Source of the DNA: Flexivirga endophytica
GTDB taxonomy: Bacteria > Actinomycetota > Actinomycetes > Actinomycetales > Dermatophilaceae
DNA length: 64,000 bases
Direction: 5' to 3'
Assembly: GCF_014640635.1 (NCBI RefSeq)
Contig: NZ_BMHI01000003.1
Location: 62,001 to 126,000 of the forward strand
In this document: positions 44,523 through 53,709 of the stretch, piece after piece
How the letters are laid out: every line of letters starts with the position of its first letter
Position numbering within the stretch: the first letter of the stretch is position 1
Position numbers and translations under genes: made by a program
Notes under the pieces: generated by a model
Seen by the model: only the letters and a program-made list of their open reading frames with translations
Told to the model about the DNA's origin: nothing
Database searches by the model: none

Positions 44523-45413
44523 GTGAGCGACGACGAATTTCTGGCGCACGAGTTCGACACGCACCGGACGCGGCTGCGGGCGGTCGCCTACCGGGTCCTC
44601 GGGACGTATGGCGACGCGGACGACGCCGTGCAGGAGGCGTGGTTGCGCCTGGCGGGGACTGATCGCGACAGCATCGACAATCTGAGCGGTTGGCTCACGA
44701 CAGTGGTGTCGCGGATCTGCCTGGACATGCTGCGCTCCCGTCGCGCGCGTGCCGAGGACGAGCTGGACGATGGTGACGCACCGTCGGCGCCTGTCACGGA
44801 AGAGCCGGAGTTCGTTGCTGTCCATGACGATTCAGTCACCGGTGCGCTGCTCGTCGTGCTCGATCGGCTCGGCCCGGCAGAGCGTCTGGCGTTCGTGCTG
44901 CACGACCTCTTCGGTGTCCCCTTCGAGCAGATCGCCGCGGTCATAGAGCGCTCCCCCGATGCCACCCGGCAACTGGCGTCGCGCGCCCGGCGCCGGTTGC
45001 GCGAGGCGGACGTGTCCAGCGCGCGTGAGCAGCAACGCAGCGCGGTGTCAGCGTTCCTGCGGGCGTCGCGCAGTGGTGACCTGGCCGGCCTGTTGGAGGT
45101 GCTCGACCCGGAGATCGAGTTGCGCGCGGACCGGGTCGCGGTGGCCGCGGCGGCGGCCGCTCCCGGCGGCGCACCTGACATCGACAGTTCACTGCACGGC
45201 GTGCACGCCGTCGCGGCCGCGTTCCAGGGCCGTGCGCGCGGCGCCGAGCTGGCTCTGATCGACGGTGTGATCGGCGCTGTCTACGCACCCGGCGGGCACG
45301 TGCTTTCGGCCATCGCCGCTCGGGTGGAAGAGGGCCGAATCGTCCGTATCGACATGTGCGCCGACCAGGACACCATCGCCGGCATGAGGATCGAGATTCT
45401 CGGCCGGCCGTGA
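44523..45413 (+). CDS. ECF sigma factor with C-terminal SnoaL-like domain (SigJ/ECF41-like)
   Basis: 296 residues from GTG 44523. Sigma region 2 (DTHRTRLRAVAYRVLGTYGDADDAVQEAWLRLAG, residues ~12-45), region 4 (LGPAERLAFVLHDLFGVPFEQIAAVIERSP, ~117-146), then a 120-residue NTF2/SnoaL-like domain (RSAVSAFLRASRSGDLAGLLEVLDPEIELRAD...). The ECF41 hallmark DGGGK is not present; the region reads RVAVAAAAAAPGG. Such C-terminal domains replace an anti-sigma factor. Its likely target is the divergent CMD gene. Confidence 0.88.
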   Translation: MSDDEFLAHEFDTHRTRLRAVAYRVLGTYGDADDAVQEAWLRLAGTDRDSIDNLSGWLTTVVSRICLDMLRSRRARAEDELDDGDAPSAPVTEEPEFVAVHDDSVTGALLVVLDRLGPAERLAFVLHDLFGVPFEQIAAVIERSPDATRQLASRARRRLREADVSSAREQQRSAVSAFLRASRSGDLAGLLEVLDPEIELRADRVAVAAAAAAPGGAPDIDSSLHGVHAVAAAFQGRARGAELALIDGVIGAVYAPGGHVLSAIAARVEEGRIVRIDMCADQDTIAGMRIEILGRP

Positions 45414-45539
45414 GCTGGGCTCGACTCCTATACGTGATGCCCTGTTCATGTGGTGTTCATGGGGTTCACCAGCGGAATCGGCTTGCTTGCCTGCGCGTTC
45501 GCAGTCTTCTACCCGACGCGCGCGGCCGCACGCGGACTC

Positions 45540-47282
45540 TCAGTCGCCGGGCCGTGTCAGGTATCGACGACCGGACGGACTCGTCCACGTGCAGACGCCG
45601 TCGTGTGTCATCGAAACAGCCCAGCCGCCTTCGTGTTTCGCCCTGTGATGGTGTCGGCAGAGACACTGCAGGTTCCATGCGGCGGTCGGCCCGTCGGGCC
45701 AGCGGATGACGTGGTCGACGTCATCGAGTCGTGCCGGCCTCGTGCAGGTGGGAAAACGGCACTGCTGGTCTCGGGTGACCACGAGGTGTCGTAGGCGGGC
45801 ACCGGGTCGGTAGGTGACGTCGGCGGTTTCGATGGTGGCGCCAGTCCTCATGTCGACGAGAGCACGCGTCAGTTTGGTGCCGAGTGCCCGGTACAGACCG
45901 GTCAGCACGGAGGCGGGTATGACGCCGAGTCCCTCGACGACAGCGTCAGTCACGTGGTGGGTGTCAGGAGGCCCGGAAGCTACCGCCTGGTGCAACTGTT
46001 TGCGTCCGTCCGGTCGTCTTCGGTCGATCTGGTCGAACCGCTGAGAGCATGCGGAACCGTTTGATCCGAAACCGATTCGGAGTCGTGGTCGGATCCTGCC
46101 GCTGGCTGTGGGGTGCTCGCCGGACCTGACGAACTTCTCAGCCACCAATGAGTCCGCGTCGCAGGGTGTGCGGACCCCGACGGTCGTCGTCGGCGTGTCC
46201 AGCCTCGTCAACGTGTCGAGTCCGGCCGCCACGCTCTGCCGGATCAATTGCTCGAGCCCGGTCGCGGCAGGTGTCGATGCCGACCACTCGGCACCGGTCG
46301 AGTCAGCTTCGAAGGTGCGCGGCACCACGGCAGTCCCGGCGGGCGAACCGTTGCCCGCAGCACTCGTGGTGCCGGGCAGGACGGGAGCCTGCACTACACA
46401 CGTGGTGCTGACCGCGACGTTGCCGAGCATGAGATCGACGAACGCGTCCACTCTGCACTCGTCGAGGCTCTTGCCGGTCGTGGTGTCCTTGTGCAGCTGC
46501 CGCGCCAGTTCGTTGATGCCGGCCATGATCCGCATCGCGTCCCCTGTCGGCAGCAATGCGCGGAACACACTCAATGCCGGCTCGTGGTGCGGAAACGCCC
46601 GGGCGCCCTTCGCATTGACACGGCGCTTGGCAGCGGCGTGCTCGGCCTCGGCCGGCCACAGGTCTGCAAGCAGTCGGCGCGTCCGCCGGACGAGCTTGGT
46701 CGAGGTGAACGGCACCGGCTCACCGGTCTCGTCGTCTGCAGCGTTGTCGGCTCGTGCGTCCTCGATCGCGGCGAGCAGCTCGTCCTCGACTGCCCGGGCT
46801 GCCTTCGAACTCACCCCGGACAGGGTGTCGGCGACGATGTTGATCTTGCGCGCGTCGAGCGACCCGCTCGCGGTGAGCTCGAACATCGCTGGCGTGCAAC
46901 GGATTGCGTCGACCGCCTCGCTGAGACGGTCGGTGGTCTGCCGGTCGGACCAGCCGAGTCGCGCACCGATCTCCTGGGGCAGCCATTCGTCGGTATACGT
47001 GCCGATCGCGTGCCGGACTTCACGCGGCTTCTCACCGGGTGACACAACCTCCTCGGTCGCGGCCACCTGTGCAAGTCGGACGGACTGAGCTGCCCACACG
47101 GAATTCTGCACCTGCCGGCAGGTGACCACCTGCTCGATCAGTGCGTCCCGAGAGACGCCCACTGTCCCGGTCCGAGCCTTGCCCGTCGCAGCCCGCACCA
47201 ACGCGTGTGCGGTCGCGAGCAGCTCGTCGACGGACGCGCCGATGATGGGATCCCCTGCGACGAGAAGCCGTTGCTGCGACAT
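45540..47282 (-). CDS. DUF222 (13E12-type) protein with C-terminal HNH endonuclease domain
   Basis: 580 residues from ATG 47282 (the frame runs to 47333). The N-terminal two-thirds are DUF222, helical, with ARKINIVADTLSGV and ELARQLHKDTTTGKSLDECRVDAFVDLMLG (in part). A poorly conserved Ser/Thr-rich linker covers ~310-440. The C-terminal HNH motif is RLDDVDHVIRWPDGPTAAWNLQCLCRHHHRAKH with CRFPTC before it. These genes are multicopy in actinobacteria and look semi-mobile; the function is unproven. It carries only one GTATGNC word in 1.7 kb, less than most neighbours. Confidence 0.88.
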   Translation of the reverse strand: MSQQRLLVAGDPIIGASVDELLATAHALVRAATGKARTGTVGVSRDALIEQVVTCRQVQNSVWAAQSVRLAQVAATEEVVSPGEKPREVRHAIGTYTDEWLPQEIGARLGWSDRQTTDRLSEAVDAIRCTPAMFELTASGSLDARKINIVADTLSGVSSKAARAVEDELLAAIEDARADNAADDETGEPVPFTSTKLVRRTRRLLADLWPAEAEHAAAKRRVNAKGARAFPHHEPALSVFRALLPTGDAMRIMAGINELARQLHKDTTTGKSLDECRVDAFVDLMLGNVAVSTTCVVQAPVLPGTTSAAGNGSPAGTAVVPRTFEADSTGAEWSASTPAATGLEQLIRQSVAAGLDTLTRLDTPTTTVGVRTPCDADSLVAEKFVRSGEHPTASGRIRPRLRIGFGSNGSACSQRFDQIDRRRPDGRKQLHQAVASGPPDTHHVTDAVVEGLGVIPASVLTGLYRALGTKLTRALVDMRTGATIETADVTYRPGARLRHLVVTRDQQCRFPTCTRPARLDDVDHVIRWPDGPTAAWNLQCLCRHHHRAKHEGGWAVSMTHDGVCTWTSPSGRRYLTRPGD

Positions 47283-47436
47283 ACCAGAGTGATACCTGTG
47301 TTCGATGTGCTGAACAACCCTGCAGCGCATCAAAGTCGTCGTTTTGCAGCATTATTCGCGGGAAGCAGATAGATCTGCAGGACCCCAGCTCGATATACGC
47401 AATGACTCGCGGGATCCGCTCTGCGAGGCTGGCCTC

Positions 47437-48075
47437 ATGACACTGCAGTGGCCGTTCGACGAGCTGACGATCACCGGGCGCGACGTGCTGCTCCGACCCG
47501 TGCGGGACGCCGACATCGAGCATCTCGTCGCGATCTTCCCGGATGACTTCGACCTGGACCCGCGCTTTCCTCCGCTGCCCGAACTGCCGCCGGCCACGGA
47601 CCGCGAACGCCTTCTCGTTCAAAGCATCTGGCGGCACCGCGGCTGCTGGTCAGTCGACGACTGGGCCCTGGACTTCGGTGTATGGCGGGACGGCACACCC
47701 GTCGGCATACAGACCCTCGAGGGCACGAGATTCCCGGCCGACCGCACGGTCGACACCGCGTCGTGGATCGCGAAACCGTTCCGCGGCAAGGGTTTCGGCA
47801 TACAAGCTCGCGAGTTGGTGCTCGCTTTCGCATTCGAGCAACTCGAGGCAAGAAGGGCCATCACATCCGCCGTCGTGACCAATCAAGCGTCGCTCGGTGT
47901 GAGCCGGCATCTCGGCTACCGCGACACCGAGGTCACCCCGCACATCACCGACGACGGTGTGGTCGACCTGCAGCATCTGACGCTGGACCGAGACGCCCGG
48001 ACGACCCGCAAACCCGAAACCCGCATCAGAGTCAACGGATTCGACGACTGCGTGCCGTTCTTCGGGCTTGTCTGA
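47437..48075 (+). CDS. GNAT-family N-acetyltransferase (RimJ-like)
   Basis: 212 residues from ATG 47437. Acetyl-CoA motif A is SWIAKPFRGKGFGIQARELVLAFAF (R/Q-x-x-G-x-G/A as RGKGFG), followed by AVVTNQASLGVSRHLGYRD. This is the RimJ/RimL type that often acetylates N-terminal or small-molecule amines. Two rare ATA Ile codons here both fall in the GNCATAC word. Followed 36 bases later by the DinB/DUF664 gene. Confidence 0.85.
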   Translation: MTLQWPFDELTITGRDVLLRPVRDADIEHLVAIFPDDFDLDPRFPPLPELPPATDRERLLVQSIWRHRGCWSVDDWALDFGVWRDGTPVGIQTLEGTRFPADRTVDTASWIAKPFRGKGFGIQARELVLAFAFEQLEARRAITSAVVTNQASLGVSRHLGYRDTEVTPHITDDGVVDLQHLTLDRDARTTRKPETRIRVNGFDDCVPFFGLV

Positions 48076-48111
48076 GCGTCCGGCAAACGATCAGGTGCAA
48101 AACTGACGCAC

Positions 48112-48684
48112 ATGGCCACGGACCCCAAGGACGCACTGAAGAACTACCTACAGGGTGCGCGAGACGTGCTCGTCTGGAAGCTGGACGGACTGTCCGAGCG
48201 CGAGATGCGGTTACCTCGAACGCCGACAGGGACGAACCTGCTCGGCCTGGTCAAGCACGCGCTCAACACCGAGGTGATCTACTTCGGCCCGACGTTCGGG
48301 CGCGCCTGGCCGACACCTGATGAGCTCGTCGCGCCGGACGATCCCGACCCGCGCGCCGGCTGGTACGCGACCGAGCACGAGACGGCCGCAGGCATCATCG
48401 ACCTTTACCGCCGCGTGCAGGTCTTTGCTGACGACACCATCGATGCCCTGCCGCTCGACGCGATCGGCCATGTCGCCCACTGGGGCGACGCGGAGGTGAC
48501 GCTCCACGAGATCCTGGTCCACAAGACGTCGGACCTGCAGCGTCACGCCGGCCACGCCGATATCCTGCGCGAGCAACTCGACGGATCGGTCGGCCTGCTA
48601 CCCGGTCACAGCAACGTGCCGGACACCACCGACTGGCCGGCGCACTGCGAGCGCCTGACACGAATCGCGGATCGGTTCGACTGA
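48112..48684 (+). CDS. DinB/DUF664-family protein (mycothiol-dependent transferase type)
   Basis: 190 residues, a four-helix bundle with metal-binding His residues: LVKHALNTEVIYF near residue 47 and TLHEILVHKTSDLQRHAGHADILREQLDG near 128-156. The HxxxHxxxxxxRHxGHxDxLRE pattern is typical of actinobacterial DUF664 proteins linked to mycothiol S-transfer. Substrate unknown. Convergent with the methyltransferase gene, 3 bases apart. Confidence 0.85.
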   Translation: MATDPKDALKNYLQGARDVLVWKLDGLSEREMRLPRTPTGTNLLGLVKHALNTEVIYFGPTFGRAWPTPDELVAPDDPDPRAGWYATEHETAAGIIDLYRRVQVFADDTIDALPLDAIGHVAHWGDAEVTLHEILVHKTSDLQRHAGHADILREQLDGSVGLLPGHSNVPDTTDWPAHCERLTRIADRFD

Positions 48685-48687
48685 CCT

Positions 48688-49338
48688 TCAGCAGTCAGCC
48701 GGTCGCGTGAACTCGCCCACCCACCGATCACCGCCACGCATCGGGATCCGGCGTAGGCGCATGAGTCGGACTCCTCCGACCGCAACGCTCTCCACTTCAC
48801 CGCGCGGCAGGAGGAATGGCGGCCCGGGCGGATCGTCAACACCAGGACACCGCGCGATCACAAGCACTTCCCCACCTTCTGCACAGAGTGACGCGGCACC
48901 TGCCGCGCCGCGCATGTGCAGCGCCTGCGGCATGCTCTGCAGCGTCGTGCACTCGACCACCAGGTCGAACGCCTGGCGCCACCCAACCGGCAGATCGAGT
49001 AGGTCGGCGAGCCGGTAGTCGACGACCGAGTCCGGGTGCCGGGCACGCGCCGCCGCAACCGCCGCCGCCGAGACGTCGAACCCCACGACATCGAAGCCGT
49101 ATGACGCCACGAGCTCGGCATCGTCGCCATACGCCGCGCCGATGAGCACCGACCGACCGCTGCCGATGCCCTTCGGAAAGCGCTCGCGCAGCCACGTCAC
49201 CAAGTAAGGCGTCGGCTCGCCGTGATCCCACGGCACGGCAACCGAGCCGTCGCATGCTTCGGCATACAGCCGCTCGTACCACTCCGATCCCCCGGCAGCG
49301 TTGATGGCGCATTCCGGAATCTGCTCCTCGTCACTCAC
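48688..49338 (-). CDS. Class I SAM-dependent methyltransferase
   Basis: 216 residues from GTG 49338 (VSDEEQIPECAINAAGG); the frame runs to 49431, and an in-frame ATG at ~49389 is possible. SAM-binding motif I LIGAAYGDDAELVASYGFDVVGFDVS, then DYRLADLLDL and LVVECTTLQSMP. The start at 49338 has no ribosome site but has CATAAT 7-12 bases upstream, so it could be leaderless. The group includes thiopurine- or small-molecule methyltransferases; substrate unknown. Confidence 0.82.
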   Translation of the reverse strand: MSDEEQIPECAINAAGGSEWYERLYAEACDGSVAVPWDHGEPTPYLVTWLRERFPKGIGSGRSVLIGAAYGDDAELVASYGFDVVGFDVSAAAVAAARARHPDSVVDYRLADLLDLPVGWRQAFDLVVECTTLQSMPQALHMRGAAGAASLCAEGGEVLVIARCPGVDDPPGPPFLLPRGEVESVAVGGVRLMRLRRIPMRGGDRWVGEFTRPADC

Positions 49339-49427
49339 CGGATTATGATGGCCGACGAGAATCGCACGTTCTTCGAAACGTGGCCGCATCTCCTGCCGGC
49401 CCCAACCCCGGGCGCGGTCGCGTCGGC

Positions 49428-49892
49428 TCACATCAACGTGTGGACACCCGGCCTCTCGGAATAGTCGACGATCCCCTCATAGAAGAACTGCAGGTTGTCC
49501 TCGGCGCCGTTCGAGATGCGCCCCTCGACCTTCTGCCAGCCCAGCACCTTCACGTTGTTCCGCGGCTCGCCGACCACCATGATCACCGGATTCCCCGGAG
49601 CGCTGCTCACGAACCAACGGTCCGGGAAGTCCCTGATGATCGTCGCATAGAGATACCCGGTCACCTGCCGGTGCAACACCCGTTTCGCGTCATCGGTGAG
49701 CGACTGCTCGAGCGCGGCGGCGATGATGTCCTCGACCTGAGCCATCTCGCTCCGGGTGTAACCCAGACCGTGCGCCTCGGCGAAGTCTTTGCCCTGCACC
49801 ATCAGCGCGTGCATCTGCTCCTGCATCGCCACCATCTCCGGGCTGGACATCTTGTCCGCCCCGGTCTTCTTCGCCTTCCGGAACAAGCCCAT
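49428..49892 (-). CDS. Protein of unknown function, divergent from lon
   Basis: 154 residues from ATG 49892, chosen because GAGGAG lies 6 bases upstream; the in-frame ATG at 49898 touches that site. Basic N-terminus (GLFRKAKKTGADKM), Met-rich helix MVAMQEQMHALMVQG, then a compact domain with HRQVTGYLYATIIRDFPDRWFVSS and a hydrophobic VIMVVGEP strand. No signal peptide or span. I do not recognise the family. It shares its 200-base upstream region, including the HAIR box, with lon and might be co-regulated by HspR. Confidence 0.75.
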   Translation of the reverse strand: MGLFRKAKKTGADKMSSPEMVAMQEQMHALMVQGKDFAEAHGLGYTRSEMAQVEDIIAAALEQSLTDDAKRVLHRQVTGYLYATIIRDFPDRWFVSSAPGNPVIMVVGEPRNNVKVLGWQKVEGRISNGAEDNLQFFYEGIVDYSERPGVHTLM

Positions 49893-49993
49893 GCCCATCT
49901 CCTCGTATGCCGCAGTTTCCTCGGTATGACGCGGACATCGCGCATTCCGCTCCCGGCGAACAACCCTTCGGGAACAAATCTCCCGCACCGAGC

Positions 49994-50014
49994 CTTGAGC
50001 CGATAAGACTCAAC
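49994..50014. promoter_or_regulatory. HAIR box (HspR operator) upstream of lon
   Basis: CTTGAGC-N7-ACTCAAC matches the HspR consensus CTTGAGT-N7-ACTCAAG at 12 of 14 positions, 79 bases before the lon start. In Streptomyces lon is repressed by HspR and induced on heat shock. The spacer GATAAG might double as a -10. Confidence 0.78.
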
Positions 50015-50092
50015 TTTCACCGCGACACGACCCGTCCACCGGCACCGGCCGACGAACCCGCTCGTGTCGCCATACGCCTCACGAGGAGAGCG

Positions 50093-52456
50093 ATGACCCG
50101 AACAACACAGCTGCCGGTGCTGTTTCTGCACGACCAGGTGGCACTGCCCGGTATGACGCTGCCGATCGAACTCGACGACGAGGCCCGCGCGGCGGTCGAT
50201 GCGGCCCGCGCAGCCGACATCGAGCAGCTGCTGCTCGCGCCGCGCATCGACGACAAATACCCGACGGTCGGCGCGGTTGTGACCATCGAGCAGGTCGGCC
50301 GGATGCCGAATGGCGAGGCAGCCGCAGTGCTGCGCGCCACCGACCGCGCCCGCATCGGTCGCGGTGTGGCCGGTCCCGGTGCCGCCCTCTGGGTGGAAGC
50401 CGAGGTCGTCGAGCCCGGCGAGCCGACCGAGCACACCTTGGAGCTAGCCACCGACTACAAGCGGCTCGTGGTCGCGACCTTGAAGCACCGCAATGCGTGG
50501 CAGGTGATCGACCATGTCGAGTCGACCAGCGACCCGCACGCGCTCGCCGATCTGGCCGGTTGGGCGTCATACCTCTCACCGCAGCAGCGCATCCAGCTGC
50601 TCGAGGAGACCGACGTCGACAAGCGGCTCGAGACACTGATCAAGTGGACCGGCGACCACCTTGCCGAGCAGGAAGTGTCGGACAAGATCGCCACCGACGT
50701 CCGCGACGGCATGGAGAAGAGCCAGCGCGAATTCCTGCTGCGCCAGCAGTTGGACGCGATCCGCAAGGAGCTCGGCGAGAACGAGCCCGAGGGCGCGGAC
50801 GATTACCGCACCCGGGTCGAGGCAGCCGAGCTGCCCGACGCCGTACGGGACGCCGCGTTGCGCGAGGTCGGGAAGCTGGAGCGCTCCAGTGAGCAGAGCC
50901 CGGAGGGCGGCTGGATCCGCACCTGGCTCGACACCGTCCTCGAACTCCCTTGGAACGACAAGACTTCCGACCGCACGGACATCACTGCTGCCCGCGAGGT
51001 GCTCGACGCCGACCACCACGGCCTGGACGACGTGAAGGACCGCATCGTCGAATACCTCGCCGTGCGTGGCCGCCGCGCCGAGCGCGGCATGGAGGTCGTC
51101 GGTGGTCGTGGCTCCGGCGCCGTGCTCGCCCTCGTCGGCCCGCCCGGGGTCGGCAAGACGTCGCTCGGCGAGAGCGTGGCGCGTGCGCTCGACCGCAAGT
51201 TCGTGCGCGTCGCCCTCGGCGGTGTGCGTGACGAGGCCGAGATCCGCGGTCACCGGCGCACGTATGTCGGGGCTCTTCCCGGCCGGATCGTCCGCGCCAT
51301 CAAGGAAGCCGGCTCGATGAACCCGGTCGTGCTGCTCGACGAGATCGACAAGGTCGGCTCCGACTTCCGGGGCGACCCGGCGGCCGCGCTGCTCGAGGTG
51401 CTGGACCCGGCACAGAACCACACGTTCCGTGACCACTACCTCGAACTCGACCTCGACCTGTCCGACGTGGTCTTCATCGCCACGGCCAACACGCTCGAGA
51501 CGATCCCCAGCGCCCTGCTGGACCGGATGGAGTTGGTCGCCCTCGACGGCTACACCGAGGACGACAAGGTGGCCATCGCGTCGACGCACCTGCTGCCCCG
51601 GCAGCTCGAGCGCGCGGCACTGACCGCTGACGACGTCACCATCGACGACGCTGCATTGCGTGAGATGGCAGGCGATTACACCCGCGAAGCCGGCGTCCGG
51701 CAGATGGAGCGAATGATCGGCAAGATCCTGCGCAAGGTCGCCACCAATCTCGCGATGGACAAGGCGGAAGCGCCGGTGCGAGTGACGGTGGAGGACCTGC
51801 ACGACTACCTCGGCAGGCCACGCTTCACTCCGGAGTCACCGGAGCGCACCGCGGTGCCCGGTGTGGCCACCGGACTCGCCGTCACCGGCATGGGTGGTGA
51901 CGTGCTCTTCATCGAGGCGGCGAAGCCGACGACGACGTTGCAATCCACCTCTGCCGACAAGGATTCCGCGCCGTCGCTGACCCTCACCGGCCAGCTGGGC
52001 GACGTGATGAAGGAGTCCGCGCAGATCGCGCTGTCCTACCTGCGCGCGCACGGGTCCGAGCACGGCGTCGACGTGTCCACGCTCGCCGGGCAGATCCACC
52101 TGCACGTGCCCGCCGGTGCGACGCCGAAGGACGGTCCGTCCGCGGGTGTCACCATGGTGACCGCGCTGACGTCACTGGCCACCGGTCGCCCAGTCCGCAG
52201 CGACGTCGGTATGACGGGAGAAGTGACCCTCAACGGTCGTGTCCTCCCGATCGGCGGTGTGAAGCAAAAGCTGCTCGCGGCCCAACGCGCAGGCCTGACA
52301 ACGGTGTTCATCCCGCAGCGGAACGAACCCGACCTGGAGGACGTGCCCGACGAGGTGAAGTCCGCGCTCGACATACGACCGGTCAGTGACGTGGCGCAGA
52401 TCCTCGACGCCGCGTTCGAAGCGACCACGGTCGGCAGCGCACACGGCGCAGCCTGA
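50093..52456 (+). CDS. lon: ATP-dependent Lon protease
   Basis: 787-residue LonA protease. The N-terminal substrate domain is divergent (residues 1-~200). Walker A is GPPGVGKTSLGESVA (~350), Walker B PVVLLDEIDKVG, sensor and arginine-finger regions are intact. The catalytic Ser-Lys pair is in PKDGPSAGVTMVTAL (Ser ~690) and LPIGGVKQKLLAAQRAG (Lys ~732). ATG 50093 follows GAGGAGAG. Degrades misfolded proteins; a HAIR box predicts heat-shock control. Ends before a bidirectional hairpin terminator. Confidence 0.95.
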   Translation: MTRTTQLPVLFLHDQVALPGMTLPIELDDEARAAVDAARAADIEQLLLAPRIDDKYPTVGAVVTIEQVGRMPNGEAAAVLRATDRARIGRGVAGPGAALWVEAEVVEPGEPTEHTLELATDYKRLVVATLKHRNAWQVIDHVESTSDPHALADLAGWASYLSPQQRIQLLEETDVDKRLETLIKWTGDHLAEQEVSDKIATDVRDGMEKSQREFLLRQQLDAIRKELGENEPEGADDYRTRVEAAELPDAVRDAALREVGKLERSSEQSPEGGWIRTWLDTVLELPWNDKTSDRTDITAAREVLDADHHGLDDVKDRIVEYLAVRGRRAERGMEVVGGRGSGAVLALVGPPGVGKTSLGESVARALDRKFVRVALGGVRDEAEIRGHRRTYVGALPGRIVRAIKEAGSMNPVVLLDEIDKVGSDFRGDPAAALLEVLDPAQNHTFRDHYLELDLDLSDVVFIATANTLETIPSALLDRMELVALDGYTEDDKVAIASTHLLPRQLERAALTADDVTIDDAALREMAGDYTREAGVRQMERMIGKILRKVATNLAMDKAEAPVRVTVEDLHDYLGRPRFTPESPERTAVPGVATGLAVTGMGGDVLFIEAAKPTTTLQSTSADKDSAPSLTLTGQLGDVMKESAQIALSYLRAHGSEHGVDVSTLAGQIHLHVPAGATPKDGPSAGVTMVTALTSLATGRPVRSDVGMTGEVTLNGRVLPIGGVKQKLLAAQRAGLTTVFIPQRNEPDLEDVPDEVKSALDIRPVSDVAQILDAAFEATTVGSAHGAA

Positions 52457-52472
52457 CGCCGGGGCACTAGGA

Positions 52473-52504
52473 ACGGCCGGGCAGGGCGACTCCTGTCCGG
52501 CCGT
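52473..52504. terminator. Bidirectional hairpin between lon and the glycosidase gene
   Basis: ACGGCCGG/CCGGCCGT arms with inner CAGG/CCTG pairing. It sits between two convergent stops (52456, 52511). Confidence 0.65.
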
Positions 52505-52510
52505 CGCGCG

Positions 52511-53568
52511 TCACGACTTGCGCGCGTCCACCCCGGTGACCTTCGGCACGCCGCTGAAGAAGCCCAACTCACCGCTGTAGAGATAGAACGGGTGCGACTT
52601 CCCCGCACCACCCGGCCGGCCGGACCAGAAGATCCGGTAGGCCTTCGCCCGCGGTGAGTAGTAGACGTCCGCGTCGCCCTGACCACAGGTGTTGGTGTTG
52701 GCCGGGAAGCTCAACCGATGGGAGGTGGACGGCCAACTCCACGGATGCGTCGAAGTCCGGTACTCCGTGTGATAGCTGCACAGCGTGTAACCACCGAGCG
52801 AGGTGAACAGAGTGAAGGTGTTGCCGCGCTGCACCATCACCGGGTTCTCCTCGATGTTGTCGGGGCGTGTCGTGAGAATGTGACTCGCTCCCCAGATCTT
52901 CACCGCCGTCGCATTGCTGGCGGCCTGCACCCGCACCATCCGGATCGTCGAGTAGTAGTGGAAACCTGGCTGGCCCTTCGTGCCGACGCTGTGCTGCGTC
53001 TTGTACGTCACGTAGAGGCCCCGTGACCCGTTGACCGTCAGGAAGCGCGGTGTCGCATCGATCACCGAGTCGTTCGACGCGGCACCAGCCATCACGTCGG
53101 GTGCGCCATACCGCCCGTTGACGCAGGACAGCGGCGTCTTGGCCGGCGTGTAGGGACCGGTCGCCTTCGTCGCGAAGGCGACACCGATGCAGCGCAGGTA
53201 GCTCGAGTCCTTCCGCTGGGCCGCATAGGTGAGCATGTACTTCCCGGTCGACACCTTGATGGCCGAGGGTGCCCAGACCGCGGGGTGCGACGTCGACGTC
53301 GATTGCTTCGACCACACCGGATCGGCGTTCATCGCGTGGGGCACCTGCTTCCACGGCCGTTCGCGTATGGCGCGGTCGCGACCTTCCCCCGCCAGCCGGT
53401 GTAGAAGTTCACGAACTGCCCGCTGTCCCAGAGGATCCCCGGATCGCCGACCGGGAAGGTCGACACGGGGGTGCGGTAACCGGCGGCCTGCGCGGGCGTT
53501 GCGAGCACCACGGTGGTGGAGGCTGCGGCCGCGATGGCGAGGGCGGCGGCTGTGCGACGAAGCTTCAT
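52511..53568 (-). pseudogene. Secreted GH43-like glycosidase, frameshifted
   Basis: Two frames of one gene. The 5' part (53568 to ~53345) encodes a Sec signal peptide (RRTAAALAIAAAASTTVVLATPAQA) and the propeller start DPGILWDSGQFVNFYTGW...VATAPYANG. It then goes out of frame and stops at 53329. The other frame picks up at once with WKQVPHAMNADPVW and runs to 52511, with APDVMAG, IEENPVMVQRGNTF and a YLYSGELGFF end. One base is missing near 53355-53360 relative to an intact N-G-R-W-K-Q reading. The five-blade-propeller character suggests an arabinosidase/xylosidase-like enzyme; substrate unknown. Either a real frameshift or a sequencing error. Confidence 0.75.
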
Positions 53569-53709
53569 GGGGTTCTCCTGACTACTGAGGTTCCGGCTAC
53601 GGTCCAGGAAGCTAGGGGCTCGCCCTGCGAATCGACTGCGACGCGGGCCGGGCGCTCGCAGCGGAATCGCAGTGCGGACTCGAGCACCCGGCTGGCATAC
53701 CGTGGGTCC

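Noticed and set aside
45450-45794. Small hydrophobic frame (MGFTSGIGLLACAFAVF...) between the ECF gene and the DUF222 gene
   Set aside because: It runs into the antisense of the HNH-coding end, lacks a ribosome site and loses hydrophobic character; not supported as a gene.
45540-47282. DUF222/HNH gene as part of a phage or defence island
   Set aside because: No integrase, phage structural or restriction genes nearby; neighbours are ordinary chromosomal genes.
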